In this document: positions 10,341 through 22,100 of the stretch, in pieces
How the letters are laid out: each line of letters opens with the position of its first letter
How positions within the stretch are numbered: the first letter of the stretch is position 1
DNA from: Colocasia esculenta
Lineage: Eukaryota; Streptophyta; Magnoliopsida; Alismatales; Araceae
Assembly (NCBI GenBank): GCA_014218235.1
Contig: CM024753.1
Coordinates: 181,078,348 to 181,142,347 of the forward strand
Length of the DNA: 64,000 nt
Direction of reading: 5' to 3'
The notes under the pieces: model-generated
Database searches by the model: none
Told to the model about the DNA's origin: nothing
Seen by the model: only the letters and a program-made list of their open reading frames with translations
Made by a program: the position numbers and the translations under genes

Positions 10341-13300
10341 TTATCTGGTCATGTTTCTCCATTTGTCCTTTAAATCAACCTGTTTCATGTGAATGAATGA
10401 TAATCAGGAACCAACTTTTATGGGAACATTTTGCACAAATGTTTCTCAGGAGGCTTTAATTGCAAAAATCCCTACAAGAAACGAAAATGCCTACAGACCC
10501 ATGGTGCACTTTATTATGTGCAACTTTGCCCTGCAAATTAAATGCCATTTATATAGTCTACAGTTGCCTAATACCCTTGACTTCTAGGACCAAAATATAC
10601 GCTCACAAGGGTCCAAATGACAGAATTAACAATAATGACATTTACACAGTTCATAGTAAATAGAGATTTACGATTGTTCTCCTCCACCTGATATTAGATG
10701 TTGACCAAACAAGCTGAAGTTAAAAGGATGGCAGGATGTGACAAGGCAAGAATTCACATTCATAATAACATTGGCAATTATTTTTTTAGTGTAATAAGTT
10801 ATGTAGCTAGGCTCCATAAGCTGGAACTTGTGCAGAGGAACATGTTCATATGTTTAGTGATCAGAGATTGTTTCCTTTATACCTCTGTCCTATCTCCAAA
10901 TGCTCCACGATAGTGCTGCAAAATGAGTTTCCAGTTGCCTTTGCCATACCTTCTCATGCCAAACAAGATGTCACAGAAATGAATCAACAAATAGATACAA
11001 AAGATAATATAAATTTTTGGTAACCATAGAACGGTGATCAAATAGCAACAAGAATAAATTCCCACTGCATGGATTACGAGGCAAATTAACAGCGAATATC
11101 TCATCTTTCTTAAAGCAGATCAAACAGGAAGTCATCTCTTTTGACTGCTTTGTTCAAAGATTTAGCATACCCTTTTACTCCTTCCCGCAAAGCATCCTCT
11201 TCCTGCGGAGACCACCTCCTTGCTTTTCTCCTTCTAACAAATTTGGTAAGTTCTCGGGTCTGTAGAACAGAAGCTCTCTGATTCCTTGATGTTGACAAAT
11301 GTTCTCTTCTCAAAGAGTCTCGTGAGTTAATAGATGAGACTTCAATAGAATCTTCATCCCACTGCCCAGAGAAGGGGGGGGGGGATCACATCCAAAAAGC
11401 AAGCAATGAATATAACAACTGACAAAATTATTCTTTTCCTTGTCAATGTTGTGGAGTAAAATTTACTAGTTTTTCAATAAAGTCCAGTATTTGCACCAAA
11501 AGTTCTCCAAATCAAAATGTGGCATGCGGTAGCATTGCCCTGCAGGTATTAGAATAAGAGAACTAACTCTCTTCCCCACAGACATTGCCTGACTTTACCA
11601 TTTTGCAACCAAAATCAAACAAGAGGAAAGGCTCGACGTAAAAGAAGTAAACCCCAATTACGGTAGCAACTAGCAAAAATGAATGATATGTATAGCACAA
11701 AAGACCTCATTCATATAGCAAAAGCTAGTATCTATGGATTCAAAGGCCTAGAACACCAAAATTGAGGAAACTTTGCAATTGTCACAGATTCAATGAAATT
11801 TATACAAACAAGTGAGAGAACAAAGAAAAGTGAACTTCGTGACAACTACCACATCGCTTCATGATATGGAAGTAATATGTATCTGATAAGATAATTGAAC
11901 ACATTAACCTGGAAATACATAGAAGACAAACATGAATATGAAGCCTCGTCTCATCAAATATGGTTCTGCTTATGAGACTTTTTTGACTACTGAAAGCATG
12001 TCAGATGAATTTGTATCGCCACATAGCATAGCATGATCTCAAGAAACTGTTTCTCTTCATTTCTCTACATTTTTCCATATAGATTATTTGTCAGCTTTCA
12101 TAATTGGCACTATGAACAAACAGAAAGAGGGGAAAGTGAAAAAAGAAAAAGGCACTTGTGCAATCAGCTGTTGTCACCTCATAAGTGCGTGAAGATGGAT
12201 TATGGTCTATGAGACTTCGGCGTGATTTTGAAGGGCATGAAATTCCATTGAGACCCTGGGCAGCAACTCTCTCAGTTAAGGTGGCGTGGGCGTCCATTTG
12301 AATGGAAGGCCCTGGTGCACATACATCCATCTGATCTTGGCCCTTATTTGCATCATGGGAATTAGCTGATTTCACCACCATGGATTTTTGAACCTCAGCA
12401 GCCCTCAAAAGAGCATTTGGAAGGGGATCTTCCACTGCCTTCTGCAATTCAGCCAAGGTCGACTTCAGAGCTTCCTTCGCTTTGTTAATTTCCGGGATGG
12501 ATAAGCAATCTAATTCTTTCAAGATCCTGTCTTGGCCAGGTGTGTCCATTTGTCCAGATATCATACCCCGTTTTTTTCTCTCTGTTAATAGTTCAACTAC
12601 AATCATTAAGCATGCAAAATTGTACCACGATTTGAAGCACGGTGATCGATAAGAAAATTGGGAAGCATCGACGTGGGCTATTGACGTGAAAAATTGAAAT
12701 TCCGGAAATGGAGAGCGAAAGTAAAGTTTGTCGAGCAAATCACTAGACCAGGATAAGAGCAAAGGATCTTCTCATCAAGAAGAGTTTGTCGAAAGTAACC
12801 TGTTTCTAGAAGAAATGGGACTCCCTCTGCCCCAGTTACTGCGGCAGGACGATTCGAACGAGACAAATTCATCTGGGGAGCTCCAGTAGCATCACTAGTC
12901 TCCTCGGAGACACCGGGCTCCCGTGTAGAGTTCCTCTCTCCAGTTCCCCTGCTGATCCCCTCAATTCCGCTCTCTCCACCCCCCGCCCTGAAAGCGGGAT
13001 CCAGAAGTGAAGACCCCCTCTCCTTCAGATACTCTTTCAGCGCCTCCAGCGCCTCCGCCCTCGTATCCCGCCGCAGCACAGCCTCCCTCGCCGCGTCGCT
13101 CACCACGGCCTCCTCCATCAGCCGCCTCCACTCTCTCAGCCCCTCCCCCATCATTCCCCTCGCCTCCGACCGCTCGAGGTCCGCCACGCGGCAGTTCCAG
13201 ATGCTGTTCACCGCCTCGAAGAAGTCCGCGCGGCTCCCCGACCTCAGCGGCGCCGCCGTCAACTCGGCGGCCACGGCGCAGTAGGCGGCCTTCAGGGACT

Positions 13301-13574
13301 CCGACGTCTGGGCGGCGCCGAGACGTCGGCCGAGCTCCTCGAGAATTTCCAGTGCCTGCAGGGTTTTGTTGGAGAGGCCGCCGGTGGCGAGGTCCGAGGA
13401 GAGAAAGCGGAGGAGCATGGTCTTCTTGAGGCGTGGATCTAGACAAGGTAGAACCGGGAGGCGGCCGAGGGAACCGCCGGCCAGGTAGCCCTCGGTGAGC
13501 TGCCGAAGGAGGAATCCCATGAACCAGAAGGCGTCGCGCCTGTCCATCCTTCGCAAAACCTTGCCCTCTCCCAT
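10341..13574 (-). CDS. Telomere repeat-binding factor-like Myb protein (TRFL type), 5 exons
   Basis: Exon model from sequence: 13574-12800, 12581-12178, 11361-11171, 10949-10883, 10379-10341. All introns are GT-AG and phases match, giving 1476 nt (491 codons plus stop). The start is the ATG before GEGKVLRRMDRR; an in-frame ATG 75 nt upstream (13649) is possible. Exon 1 is GC-rich and encodes an alpha-helical region. Exons 3-5 assemble a single C-terminal telobox-type Myb domain: RRWSPQEEDALREGV, then YGKGNWKLIL, then the recognition helix VDLKDKWRNM. The VDLKDKWRN motif is the signature of plant telomeric TTTAGGG-binding Myb proteins. The protein ends three residues after this motif, so it lacks the Myb extension; in Arabidopsis TRFL proteins that extension is linked to telomeric DNA binding. 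The likely role is nuclear DNA binding, with telomere binding uncertain. No stops or frameshifts were found, and it is the only apparently intact cellular gene in the window. Confidence 0.88.
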
Positions 13575-13734
13575 CGGCGGAGGAGAAGAAATAGGGCGCT
13601 CGGAAGCTTGCAGAAGAAGGAGAAGATGAACCGGAGACGGGATGTTCAAACTTTTTTTTTAAAAGGAAAGGGTGGAAAGTGCCGGCGCACTGAGCCCGTA
13701 ACGGACAGCTGACCCCGCATCACTACACAGTACA

Positions 13735-13921
13735 CGAGAAATCCTTAGTGCACACTTTGGTGTGCACTAAACATGGCACACCCACTAGGGTTGTGCCATG
13801 TGTTCCTTGGGATTATAATAACTCCCCCAATCTACTTTTTCAAACCCCAAGGAACAAGTGGCACACCCCTAGTGGGTGTGCCCAAGTTAGTGCACACCTA
13901 TGGTGTGCACTAAGTATTTCT
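13735..13921. mobile_element. Foldback MITE in the promoter region of the TRFL gene
   Basis: The left arm (GAGAAATCCTTAGTGCACAC...) and the inverted right arm (GAGAAATACTTAGTGCACAC...) pair over roughly 70-80 bp. Nested inside are smaller palindromes such as TTAGTGCACAC/GTGTGCACTAA and GGCACACCCACTAG/CTAGTGGGTGTGCC. The element is nearly one long hairpin. The target duplication is unclear. It begins about 160 bp upstream of the TRFL start codon, so it probably lies in the promoter or 5' UTR. Confidence 0.75.
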
Positions 13922-13939
13922 CCACAATACACATACCGT

Positions 13940-14397
13940 TAGGGGTGTCAATGGGCCGGGCGTGGACCGGGCCTGGTCTGGCCCAGGTCCAGCCCGGTCT
14001 CCAGATAACCGGCCCAGGCCCGGGGCAAAGCCCGATTTAAAAAAAAAAGCCCAGCCCGGGGTCAGTTTTTGAGGCCCGGCTCAGGCCCGGTCCGGCCCGG
14101 CCTGGGGCGAGCGGCGTGCGAGGCGGGGGGCGCGGGGAGGCCGAGGCGGGCGGGGGCGCGGGGAGGCCGAGGCGGGCGGGGACGCGGGCAGAGGCGGGGG
14201 CGCGGGGAGGCAGAGGGGCGAGGGAGGCGGGCCGGCCGGGCCGGGCCAGGCCAAGCCCGGAATCGGCCCAAATTTTTTTCGGGCCGGGCCAGGCCGGGCT
14301 GAAATATAAAATTTAATAAAAAAATAGGCTCAGGCCCATATTATACCGGGCCGGGCTTCCGGGCCTCCGGGCCGGCCCGGCCCAGTTGACACCCCTA
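13940..14397. mobile_element. hAT MITE (458 bp), GGCCCGG-rich
   Basis: The termini TAGGGGTGTCAATGGGCCGG and CCCAGTTGACACCCCTA are inverted repeats. The flanks are CATACCGT (13932-13939) and CATATCGT (14398-14405), a 7/8 match to an 8-bp target duplication. The interior repeats CCCGGCC and CGGGCC motifs plus a GC-rich core at 14105-14235; ORFs there are composition artefacts. It has the same terminal consensus as the element at 62325-62834. Confidence 0.9.
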
Positions 14398-15787
14398 CAT
14401 ATCGTGTTGGCAGATCGTTCCCATCAAATTTGCTGAGTCAGAAATGCCAGGGCCATGTCATCTTTTAATAATTTGACTGGCTCAAATGGAATGACAAAAT
14501 ATTAATTTTAAAAATTGATGAATATTATTTTGTTTTATTTTTAAAATATAAATTTAATTTGAGATAAATTAATTAAGAGTCCCTAATAGATTTTTAATTT
14601 ATTTTCTAATGTCAGAGTTATAACTTATTACAATAAATGTTATCTCTAGTTACAATATACGGTAAATTATGTTACAGTAAAGACCTCTCTATTACAGTTG
14701 AAAACTTATAATTAATTTCTAATTTATTTTGATAACATATTTTTTTGTTCCTGAAAACATATTTCGTCCAATGAAATTACATGCCAAACCTTCCCTCAGC
14801 CGCAAGTGTTCGCATAATTGCACCTATGGAAATCCAGTCAAATCCGTTAGGAAAATTTTGAGATCATATATGGACATGAGAATTATTTATTGCAAGATTA
14901 TTTTTATAATTGATAAAACATTATTAAAAGAATATTTTGTTGCTCTTCTCCAACTAATAAAATTATTTTATTACAATCTACCTCATTTTACAATAACTTT
15001 TACATTTTTTAACACAATGTAAGGAAATTGACATGATTGCTATCATGCTCTAGTTCGACTTCCAGTCCATTTCAACAAGATAAATAAAATTCTACATATT
15101 ATAAAAGAACGATTCCTTTGATCCTCTTCTCTTATGTATATTCTTGTGGACAAGTCAACTTTATATTTTGAATATTAACAAATGTAATAATTGTGATCTT
15201 TGTTTATTTCCTTTTGATATGTTGACAATCAAGGTAAGTAGATTAAGTCTAGGCTTCCTTAACTTTTTAATATTTTGCAATTAATTTACACCCGATTAGT
15301 TGTCTATTTAGCGATAAAGCCAAGAAACTTCACTTTCCTTAGAAGCATATCCCTTTTATGTATTAAAAATTATTTGTAAAATTCATCAAAAAAAATCCTT
15401 TAAATGTTTATTCTTCTAGTCAAAATTCTTTAATTCAGTGCTAAATAGACAAAAACCGAGGGTAATAATTAATTGCAAAATATTACAAGTATTAAAGAGG
15501 ATATTCTTTTGCAAAGAGGTCCCTCTAATACTCTACACTTTTCATATTTTAAATGTCTTCAAAGTTCGTCGTATCGCCGGGATCGACCGTGCCGCATTCT
15601 CTATGGTACGGTACTGTACCGTACTGTACCGTTAAGATACGGTGGGGAAATGGCTTGTTTGATTTTTTTAATTTTGTGACTTTATGAATATTTAAAATAA
15701 GTAAATTTCAAAAGAAGACTCTCCATCCAAGCTCAAGATAGAGTCTCCATCTCTTCTCATGCATGGACTCTCTCTCTAACTTGAGAT
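14398..15787. other. AT-rich intergenic DNA
   Basis: Apart from short unrecognised ORFs (for example 14729-15022) nothing coding is seen. A short palindromic cluster built on TACGGTACTGTACCGTA lies at about 15603-15640; similar CGGTAC motifs recur near 60750 and 61350. Confidence 0.5.
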
Positions 15788-16081
15788 TGTACTGTTGCCC
15801 AGCTAGCTAGCCCAGAGGGGGGAGGTGAATAGGATATTAAAAAAATATTTAATACTTAAAACCTGTTCACAGAATGGTCACAAAAACACACTTCACAGAT
15901 TGTTAGTGTTAGTGAAGGAAAAATCAAACACACAAAAGTAATCACACGACACAGAGAATTATCTTGGTTCGGATCTCCTCTCCTTAGGAGTCCTACGTCC
16001 AGTCCTTGAGCAACAACTCAGGATATCACTAACAAGGGTACAGTCCTCCTTAAGGACACTACAGCACCCAGCACCCCAGCT

Positions 16082-16339
16082 GGTCTTCCTTCACACGAAG
16101 GGAACAACACCTTGGAACCCACCAGGTCTTCCTTCACATGAAGGGAACAACACCCTGGAACCCACCAGATCTTCCTTCACACGAAGGGAACAACACCCTG
16201 GAACCCACCAGGTCTTCCTTCACACGAAGGGAACAACACCCTAGAACCCACCAGGTCTTCCTTCCAATGAAGGGAACAACACCCTGGAACCCACCAGATC
16301 TTCCTTCCAACGAAGGGCACAACACAAGAAAAGTGTTCA
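16082..16339. repeat. 43-bp minisatellite in SIRE 3' LTR, 6 copies
   Basis: Units begin at 16082, 16125, 16168, 16211, 16254 and 16297 with GGTCTTCCTTC (last letters vary), and each carries GAAGGGAACAACACC and GGAACCCACCA. The sister LTR has four units (48120-48290). Short ORFs on both strands simply follow the repeat. Confidence 0.9.
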
Positions 16340-16904
16340 GAGATGAAGCCCCTAGATCAAGCTTATAGAACACTGCTTGATCTGAAGCTAAGAACTGAGA
16401 AGGAAAAGATCTACAACAAAGGACTCTTCTCAGAACTAAAGGCTCTCTCACAGATCTACACTTAGCACAGAGAGCAAGAGCTAGAACAGATGGGATTCTT
16501 TGCTTCGCTCTTCGGAAAGCTCACAGAAGGTTGTGAGTCTGTATCATAGTTGTTGTTTTGGTTAAATTTAATCTGGAGCTTCAGTCTTCTATTTATATCT
16601 TCAATTTGAACTTGAACGTTGAAGTGTCTGTTGTCTCTAAGCTCTGGTATACGTTAGACTGCATGGTCCTGTAGAGCTTTCCGTTCAACAGTCTTCATGC
16701 ACGCACAGACTGTTCAACGGTCTTCATGCACGCACGGAGAGAAGATCTTCTGTAATATCCTTTGGCTTCTATTTTGTCCAACATTGAGTGTTGTCAGAGA
16801 CCTGCACGTATTACAAACTTAAACAATAGACAGCTAAGCTGTCTCTTGTTGTCAGTCAATCGTTAGATTGATTTTGTGATGACCCAACCAATAAATTGGC
16901 CCAA

Positions 16905-17027
16905 CAACTGTGCTAGTTGGTAGACTTCCCAGTAAGGTCACCCATCTTGGGACTACTCCCAACTGAGCACGCTTAACTTCAGAGTTCTTTTCAATCTGAA
17001 GCTCTGAAAATGACTAGTCCAAGTTGT
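16905..17027 (-). ncRNA. 5S-rRNA-like sequence in Cassandra 3' LTR
   Basis: Minus-strand similarity to plant 5S rRNA covers the middle and 3' half best (GAACTCTGAAGTTAAGCGTG ... GATGGGTGACC ... GGGAAGTC). The 5' part is diverged. It is not a functional 5S gene; in Cassandra it keeps the 5S-type internal promoter. Confidence 0.8.
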
Positions 17028-17340
17028 TGGTAGCTTGTTGATTTAGTCCCTTTAACATATTCTTGTATAGGGCATTACAATCTACCCCTCTTATATAAGC
17101 GACGTCCTCGTCGCTGCTCACATATAGCACACAATCAAACCCCAGGCAGGCAAGATTCTAGAGGTGCCCCCCACAGGCTCAAGAGGTTGCTCCCACTATG
17201 TAGCACTTTGCGCCATTATGGCCTCAAGAGGTGGCTCCCATAGCGTAGCACTTTGTCCTGTGTGGCACTTAGTTCTTGCACTTCTGGCTGGGCAAGGTTT
17301 TGATACCATTTGTAACAACCCAACCAATAAACTGGCCCAA

Positions 17341-17463
17341 CAACTGTGCTAGTTGGTAGACTTCCCAGGAAGGTCACCCATCCTGGGACTACTCACAACT
17401 GAGCACGCTTAACTTCAGAGTTCTTTTCAATTTGAAGCTCTGAAAATGACTAGTCCGAGTTGT
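17341..17463 (-). ncRNA. 5S-rRNA-like sequence in Cassandra 5' LTR
   Basis: Second copy, in the right (5') LTR, slightly closer to the 5S consensus than the first (CAGGATGGGTGACCTTCCTG versus AAGATGGGTGACCTTACTG). The same internal promoter boxes are present on the minus strand. Confidence 0.8.
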
Positions 17464-17689
17464 TGGTAGTTTGCTGATTTAGTCCCTTTAACATATTCTT
17501 GTATGGGGTGTTACAGATTTTATACAGAAATAGAAGTTTCATTCTGTTCTTCTAAAAAGATGTTTACAGAATAAGCATGAGAATAGAAGATATCATTTGC
17601 ATGCACTGCAGTGATACGTTTAGTCATAATAAATGCATGGCTGTTAGAAAGATATGCGAGAAGACTTTGACTTTTCAACGTATTAAAAA

Positions 17690-18560
17690 ATTAGCTCGAA
17701 AATCAAGTAGTTAAGGACAATGTGAGTAAATCGTTGTTTACTGTATCGAATCGTTACAGCGACCAAGTCGTTATGTAACTTAGTGAATCGTTACAGTGAC
17801 AAAGTCGTTATGTAACTTATTGAATCGTTACAGGGATCAAATCGTTATGACGGTATAGGCAAATCGTTGTGAACCAAGTCGTTACGAGCAAATCGTTGTT
17901 CTTCACTTAAGAAATCGATATAGAAAGAAATCGTTACGATCACTTAACAAATCGTTATGAGAGCAAATCATTGCGATCGAATCGTTGTGAGGGCAAATCG
18001 TTGCGATCACTTAACGAATCGTTATGAGAGCAAATCGTTGCGATCGAATCGTTGTGAGGGAAAATCGTTGCGATCACTTAACGAATCGTTGTGAGGGAAA
18101 ATCGTTGCGATCACTTAACGAATCGTTGTGAGGGCAAATTGTTGCGATCACTTAACGAATCGTTGTGAGGGCAAATCATTGCGATCACTTAACGAATCGT
18201 TATGAGGGCAAATCGTTGCGATCACTTAACTAATCGTTGTGAGGGTAAATCGTTATGATTACTTAACGAATCGTTGCGAGAAAAAAATCGTTATGATCAC
18301 TTAAGGAATCGTTCTGGAACAAATCGTTACGATCACTTAAGGAATCGTTACGAAAGCAACTCGTTGCAGTCACTTAACGAATCGTTGAGAGAGCAAATCG
18401 ATGTGAACAGATTGTTATGAGAGAATCGATATGATTACTTAACAAATCATTCTGAGATCGACTTCATTGAATCCAAAACATTGTTTCAGTCTTTGAGAAA
18501 TCATTATGAATCCGAAATCGATAAGGCACTTACAAAATCGTTATGAGGAAATCATTACAA
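17690..18560. repeat. ATCGTT-rich tandem array in SIRE 3' LTR (37-bp core unit)
   Basis: The region is dominated by AATCGTT. Its most regular part (about 17935-18385) repeats a 37-bp unit of the form GATCACTTAACGAATCGTTG + TGAGGGCAAATCGTTGC, roughly nine times with point changes. The sister LTR has a shorter array (58405-59100, about five regular units). Confidence 0.88.
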
Positions 18561-18786
18561 CTCTACTGAAATCGTTGTAGCATAAAGAAAGTCGATGTGG
18601 ACTTAGATAGATTTCATGCTTTGAAACAAAATTGCTACAATAGGAATAATGCTTACCATTTGACTTGATTTTTGTTGTTTTATTTCCTATGCTCAAGACT
18701 CATAGAAAATTTGTTAGAATAGTTTTGTTAATCACCAAAATAGATAAGTAATTTGTATAAATTACATGGGGACAGTAGGATCATCA

Positions 18787-19154
18787 ATCTCCCCCTTTTT
18801 GGGGATGACAAAACATAGCATTAAACAAAGATGCTTTGAAATAAAACTTTAGTGACATTTCGGAATCATAAAATGTATTTCAGAAGTGTTATATTTCTCC
18901 CACTTTTTGTCATTTAAGCAAAAAGATAAGGTATTAAGACAAAGAAAGAGAGAAAAGGGAGTGAGAAAACAAGAGAGATATATTTAATTGTTCTGAGGAG
19001 TTACAGGGATGTAAAAAGCAGGAGACAACAGAGAGGCATGCCGACGAATAATGGGCAAGGCCTATCGTTCTTGCTCCTCAAAATAAGCCTGAAACGCCCC
19101 AGAAGAAATATCGTAAGATGGGCCCATGTCAGGCAACATCCTTTTAATATGAAG
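18787..19154 (-). other. SIRE polypurine tract and 3' untranslated region
   Basis: The minus strand reads AAAAAGGGGGAGAT directly before the LTR start at 18786; this is the plus-strand priming tract of a copia element. The rest, up to the ORF3 stop at 19155, is AT-rich with a second TCTCCCAC-type purine tract near 18896. Confidence 0.8.
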
Positions 19155-22100
19155 CTACCGCTGAGTACTCAGAAAAGTGCCATATTCATCGGTGCCAAGA
19201 GAAAGTTTGTAGGTACTGAATGAACCAAAACTAGCGAACCGAAGAAATTGGTTGATCTTGATAGGATAGAATAACTTATTCTGTAGAAGATCTTGCTTCA
19301 ATGCCACAAACAGCTTGTACCGCTCGACCCACTGAAGATAAGAGTCCTGAACTAAATTGATAGAATTCAGGTCCAAGAATGCGTCAGCTGAGAGAGTAGG
19401 CTTGCCGGCCTTAAATAAGGAGTTGTTCAAGGTTTCCAATTGAAGAGCTGACTGATTATAGTGCTTTTCCCAGTCAGTGGGAGAAAGCCTTTCACATTCC
19501 GACAGCAGGGGAGCAAGGACTTCAGAGGAAATATGACCTAGGTGAAATTCTCTGAAGATAAACCTTTGGAAGGATGGGAGTCGACCCTGTTGAGATGATA
19601 TCCTTCCCATGACACGAGCGAATCTTTCAAAGATAATAGGACCTACTGAGGAGTCCATGACCAAGGAATGCAGCTTAGGAAGGAATACAGAGTCTGGAAT
19701 TTGTAGGGTGGCGAAATCCACCTTGAAAGAGCAGTTGACTGGATTTTCAATTCTTAATGAAGCAACTTCTCCTTGGAACTGTCCCAACTGGACTTCAGGT
19801 AACTTGTGAAGATACCGGTAAACATTGAATAACTGAAAGTACCTGATGAGCTTCACTTCCTTTTGGATGAAAGGGGCCCAGAGGGATTTATGATGAATGA
19901 CAAACCACTCAGAGAGAGTGAGTGGAGAGTCCCTGGGTGGAAACCTTTCAGACTTTGCAAGAAGATATTTCCTATAGAGAGCTGAGTGCCCTTTGGCCCA
20001 CTGATCTTCAGATTTGCATTCAGCCATTTTGAAGATTTTGGATTGATCAGTTTTTGAGAAGTGGTTGTAGGGAAGAACAACATTCAGGTGATTAGTTAGA
20101 TTTAGAAAAGGAACACCAAAAATGGTGGCAAGAATACATTTTTGAAGATATTCTCGATAGAGTGGTTTCCTCCGATTTTCAATGGTGAGGGAAAACCAAA
20201 GAGGAGGAAATTTAGGTTCGGGGGGAAGAGCAAGAGCAATGGAGAGTTTCCTCTTTTTAGAAACAGGACTAGAGGAGTCAGTCCTGTGGACATGAGAGGC
20301 AACTGACAGAACAGACTGAATGGTGGATATTTCCAACTCATCCTCGAATTTCTCTAGAAATGGACCTTCGAGTGAGCATGTTCAGGAATGAAGGTGACAA
20401 AGGAAGGAGGAGTAGGAGGATGGAGAAATGTTTGATGAGTAGAAGAAGGTGAGATGGATGGTCCATCTAAAGAAGGAACAGAGGAAGAGGAGGCTCCAGC
20501 AGATGATGAGGCTGGAGAGCCTTCAGAAATGAAAGGAGGTAGTGGAATGGATGTAGAGGAGGCAGGAGGAGAGATGGATTGAGGTGGAAAAGGAGTTGGG
20601 GAAGAGATGGTGCGAGGCATAGGTTGTTTGAAGGTAATGGGTGCTGGAGGTGCAGTGGATGAGGAGGGTGGTGAAGGAGGGGCTGGTGTTACAAGAGATG
20701 AAGACTGATGGGCTTCGGGAGCAGCTGTAGGCTCTTCTACTCTTGGAGGCACACCCTCGGAGATCATTGGCCCTGGTGGCCCTGCCACAACTTCAGATGG
20801 CCCGGATGCCCCTGCTGGTTCTACCACAATTGGCCCTGATGGATCTGCATCTTCTTCTGCTGGCCTTAGCCCTGATGGCCCTGCACTGCTAAACAGTTTA
20901 GCAGGTGAGTGAGCTAGAGGGGCAGAGGTGGATTGCTCCCTCGAAGAGATAAACTGCTTGACACTGTCAAACTCACCTTTCATCCATCGGCATAATTGCT
21001 TGAACATTTTGAAATCATCTCTCAAGTTGTGTACTTCAGTGGATAAGGCTCCAATCTCGTGAGCTGCTGAGGCTTGGCTACTGATAATAGACTGAATATC
21101 AGATTGAATAGAAGAAAGAGCTGCGCTTTGCTCATTCAGTCTTTTGACAATGGGCTTCAGATTAACCTTCAGCTGATTCTTCTTAGACCTCTTATGTGCA
21201 ATTCTTTTCCTTTTGCCACCTGGCCTTTCACTGGGCTCCACGAGATTATCATGCTCTTCATTGATTAAGGGAACACTCCCAGTGCCCTCCCCTTGGGGAG
21301 TTGTTGGCTCATCAACTCCTTGCTCCCCCTGAATGGGAGCATCTTCCATGATTGTATCATCATGAGTCACTTCTTGCTCCCCCTGACTAGGAGCTTCCTC
21401 CATAACTATCTCATCAGTGTGGCCTGATGCCACAGCTTCTTGTGCTGCTGGTTTATTTGATTACTTAGGCTCCCCCTGAGGGCTAGAGATGGATTCCAGC
21501 ACATCTCTAAGAATGGATGCCACAATAGTGGTGGGGTGTAGATTTTCTGAGGTTCCCACAGCTGGCAAAATATTCTCTGGAGGAATTTCTTCAATTAGAC
21601 TGTCAATGGCCACAGATTCTTCTACTCTGGCCTCTGCTGCTGCTGGTTGATCTGCTGCTGCTTGACTCACTGCTTCTTCTGCTAGAGCTGCTGCTGCTGA
21701 TGGTGCTGCTGCTGATTCCTCTTGAATTAGTGGGACTGATGCTGCTACAACTGCTTCTACTGCCTCTTCCTGGACTTCTTGGGCTTTGCCAATGATGGCC
21801 TCACCCTCAGCCACTGAGGTTTTGGTCCAAATATCATTAACCAAAGAGAATCCTCTTTTCTTCAGATTTCTGCTGCGGATAGCTTGTCCCATTTTTTCTA
21901 ACACTTCACCAGACAAACTAATGCCAAAATGTTGAAAAACTTTGGTGAGTAGATGAGCATAGGGTAGGGACACATTCAACTTGTTTTTCTTGTCCCAAAG
22001 CTGAGCAGATGCGAACTTCATCCTTTCCAAAATAACTTCTGCCATATTTATTTCTTGATTCTGGATGGTCCAATACATCATGTCTGAATCTGCCCTAGTA

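Larger units (their letters stand above)
16875..17515 (-). mobile_element. Cassandra TRIM retrotransposon with 5S-rRNA-like LTRs
   Basis: Two 205-bp terminal repeats (16875-17079 and 17311-17515) read TGTAAC...TTACA. On the minus strand each contains a 5S-rRNA-like stretch with the polymerase III internal promoter boxes: GAAGTTAAGCGTGCTCAG (box A region) and GGATGGGTGACC followed by GGGAAGTC (IE/box C region). Next to the right LTR on the minus strand is TGGTATCA, a primer-binding site matching initiator methionine tRNA; next to the left LTR is a purine-rich GAGGGGTAGAT tract. Target duplication GATTT lies at 16870-16874 and 17516-17520. The unoccupied site GATTTTATAC is preserved in the sister SIRE LTR near 48794. 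A 5S sequence inside TRIM LTRs is the hallmark of Cassandra. There is no coding capacity. Confidence 0.95.
15793..18786 (-). repeat. SIRE 3' LTR (left), carrying Cassandra
   Basis: It is homologous to 47911-59291 minus the gypsy insertion. Without the Cassandra insertion it is about 2.35 kb. It contains six copies of a 43-bp unit (16082-16339), a long ATCGTT-rich array (about 17690-18560) and an internal 33-bp duplication near 16680-16740 not present in the sister LTR. The polypurine tract abuts it at 18787. The sister LTR lacks the outermost 80 bp (the counterpart of 15793-15872). Confidence 0.88.

Noticed and set aside
13007..13446. Alternative-frame ORFs over TRFL exon 1 on both strands
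   Set aside because: They are shadows of the GC-rich coding exon; only one frame joins across splice sites to the Myb domain.
16905..17463. Genuine 5S rRNA gene pair
   Set aside because: The 5S-like stretches sit in 205-bp LTRs with PBS and target duplications and are diverged at the 5' side, as in Cassandra, so they are not functional rRNA genes.
17690..18560. CRISPR-like or centromeric satellite
   Set aside because: Short irregular ATCGTT repeats confined to a SIRE LTR and present in both LTR copies; no spacers and no satellite-length monomer.
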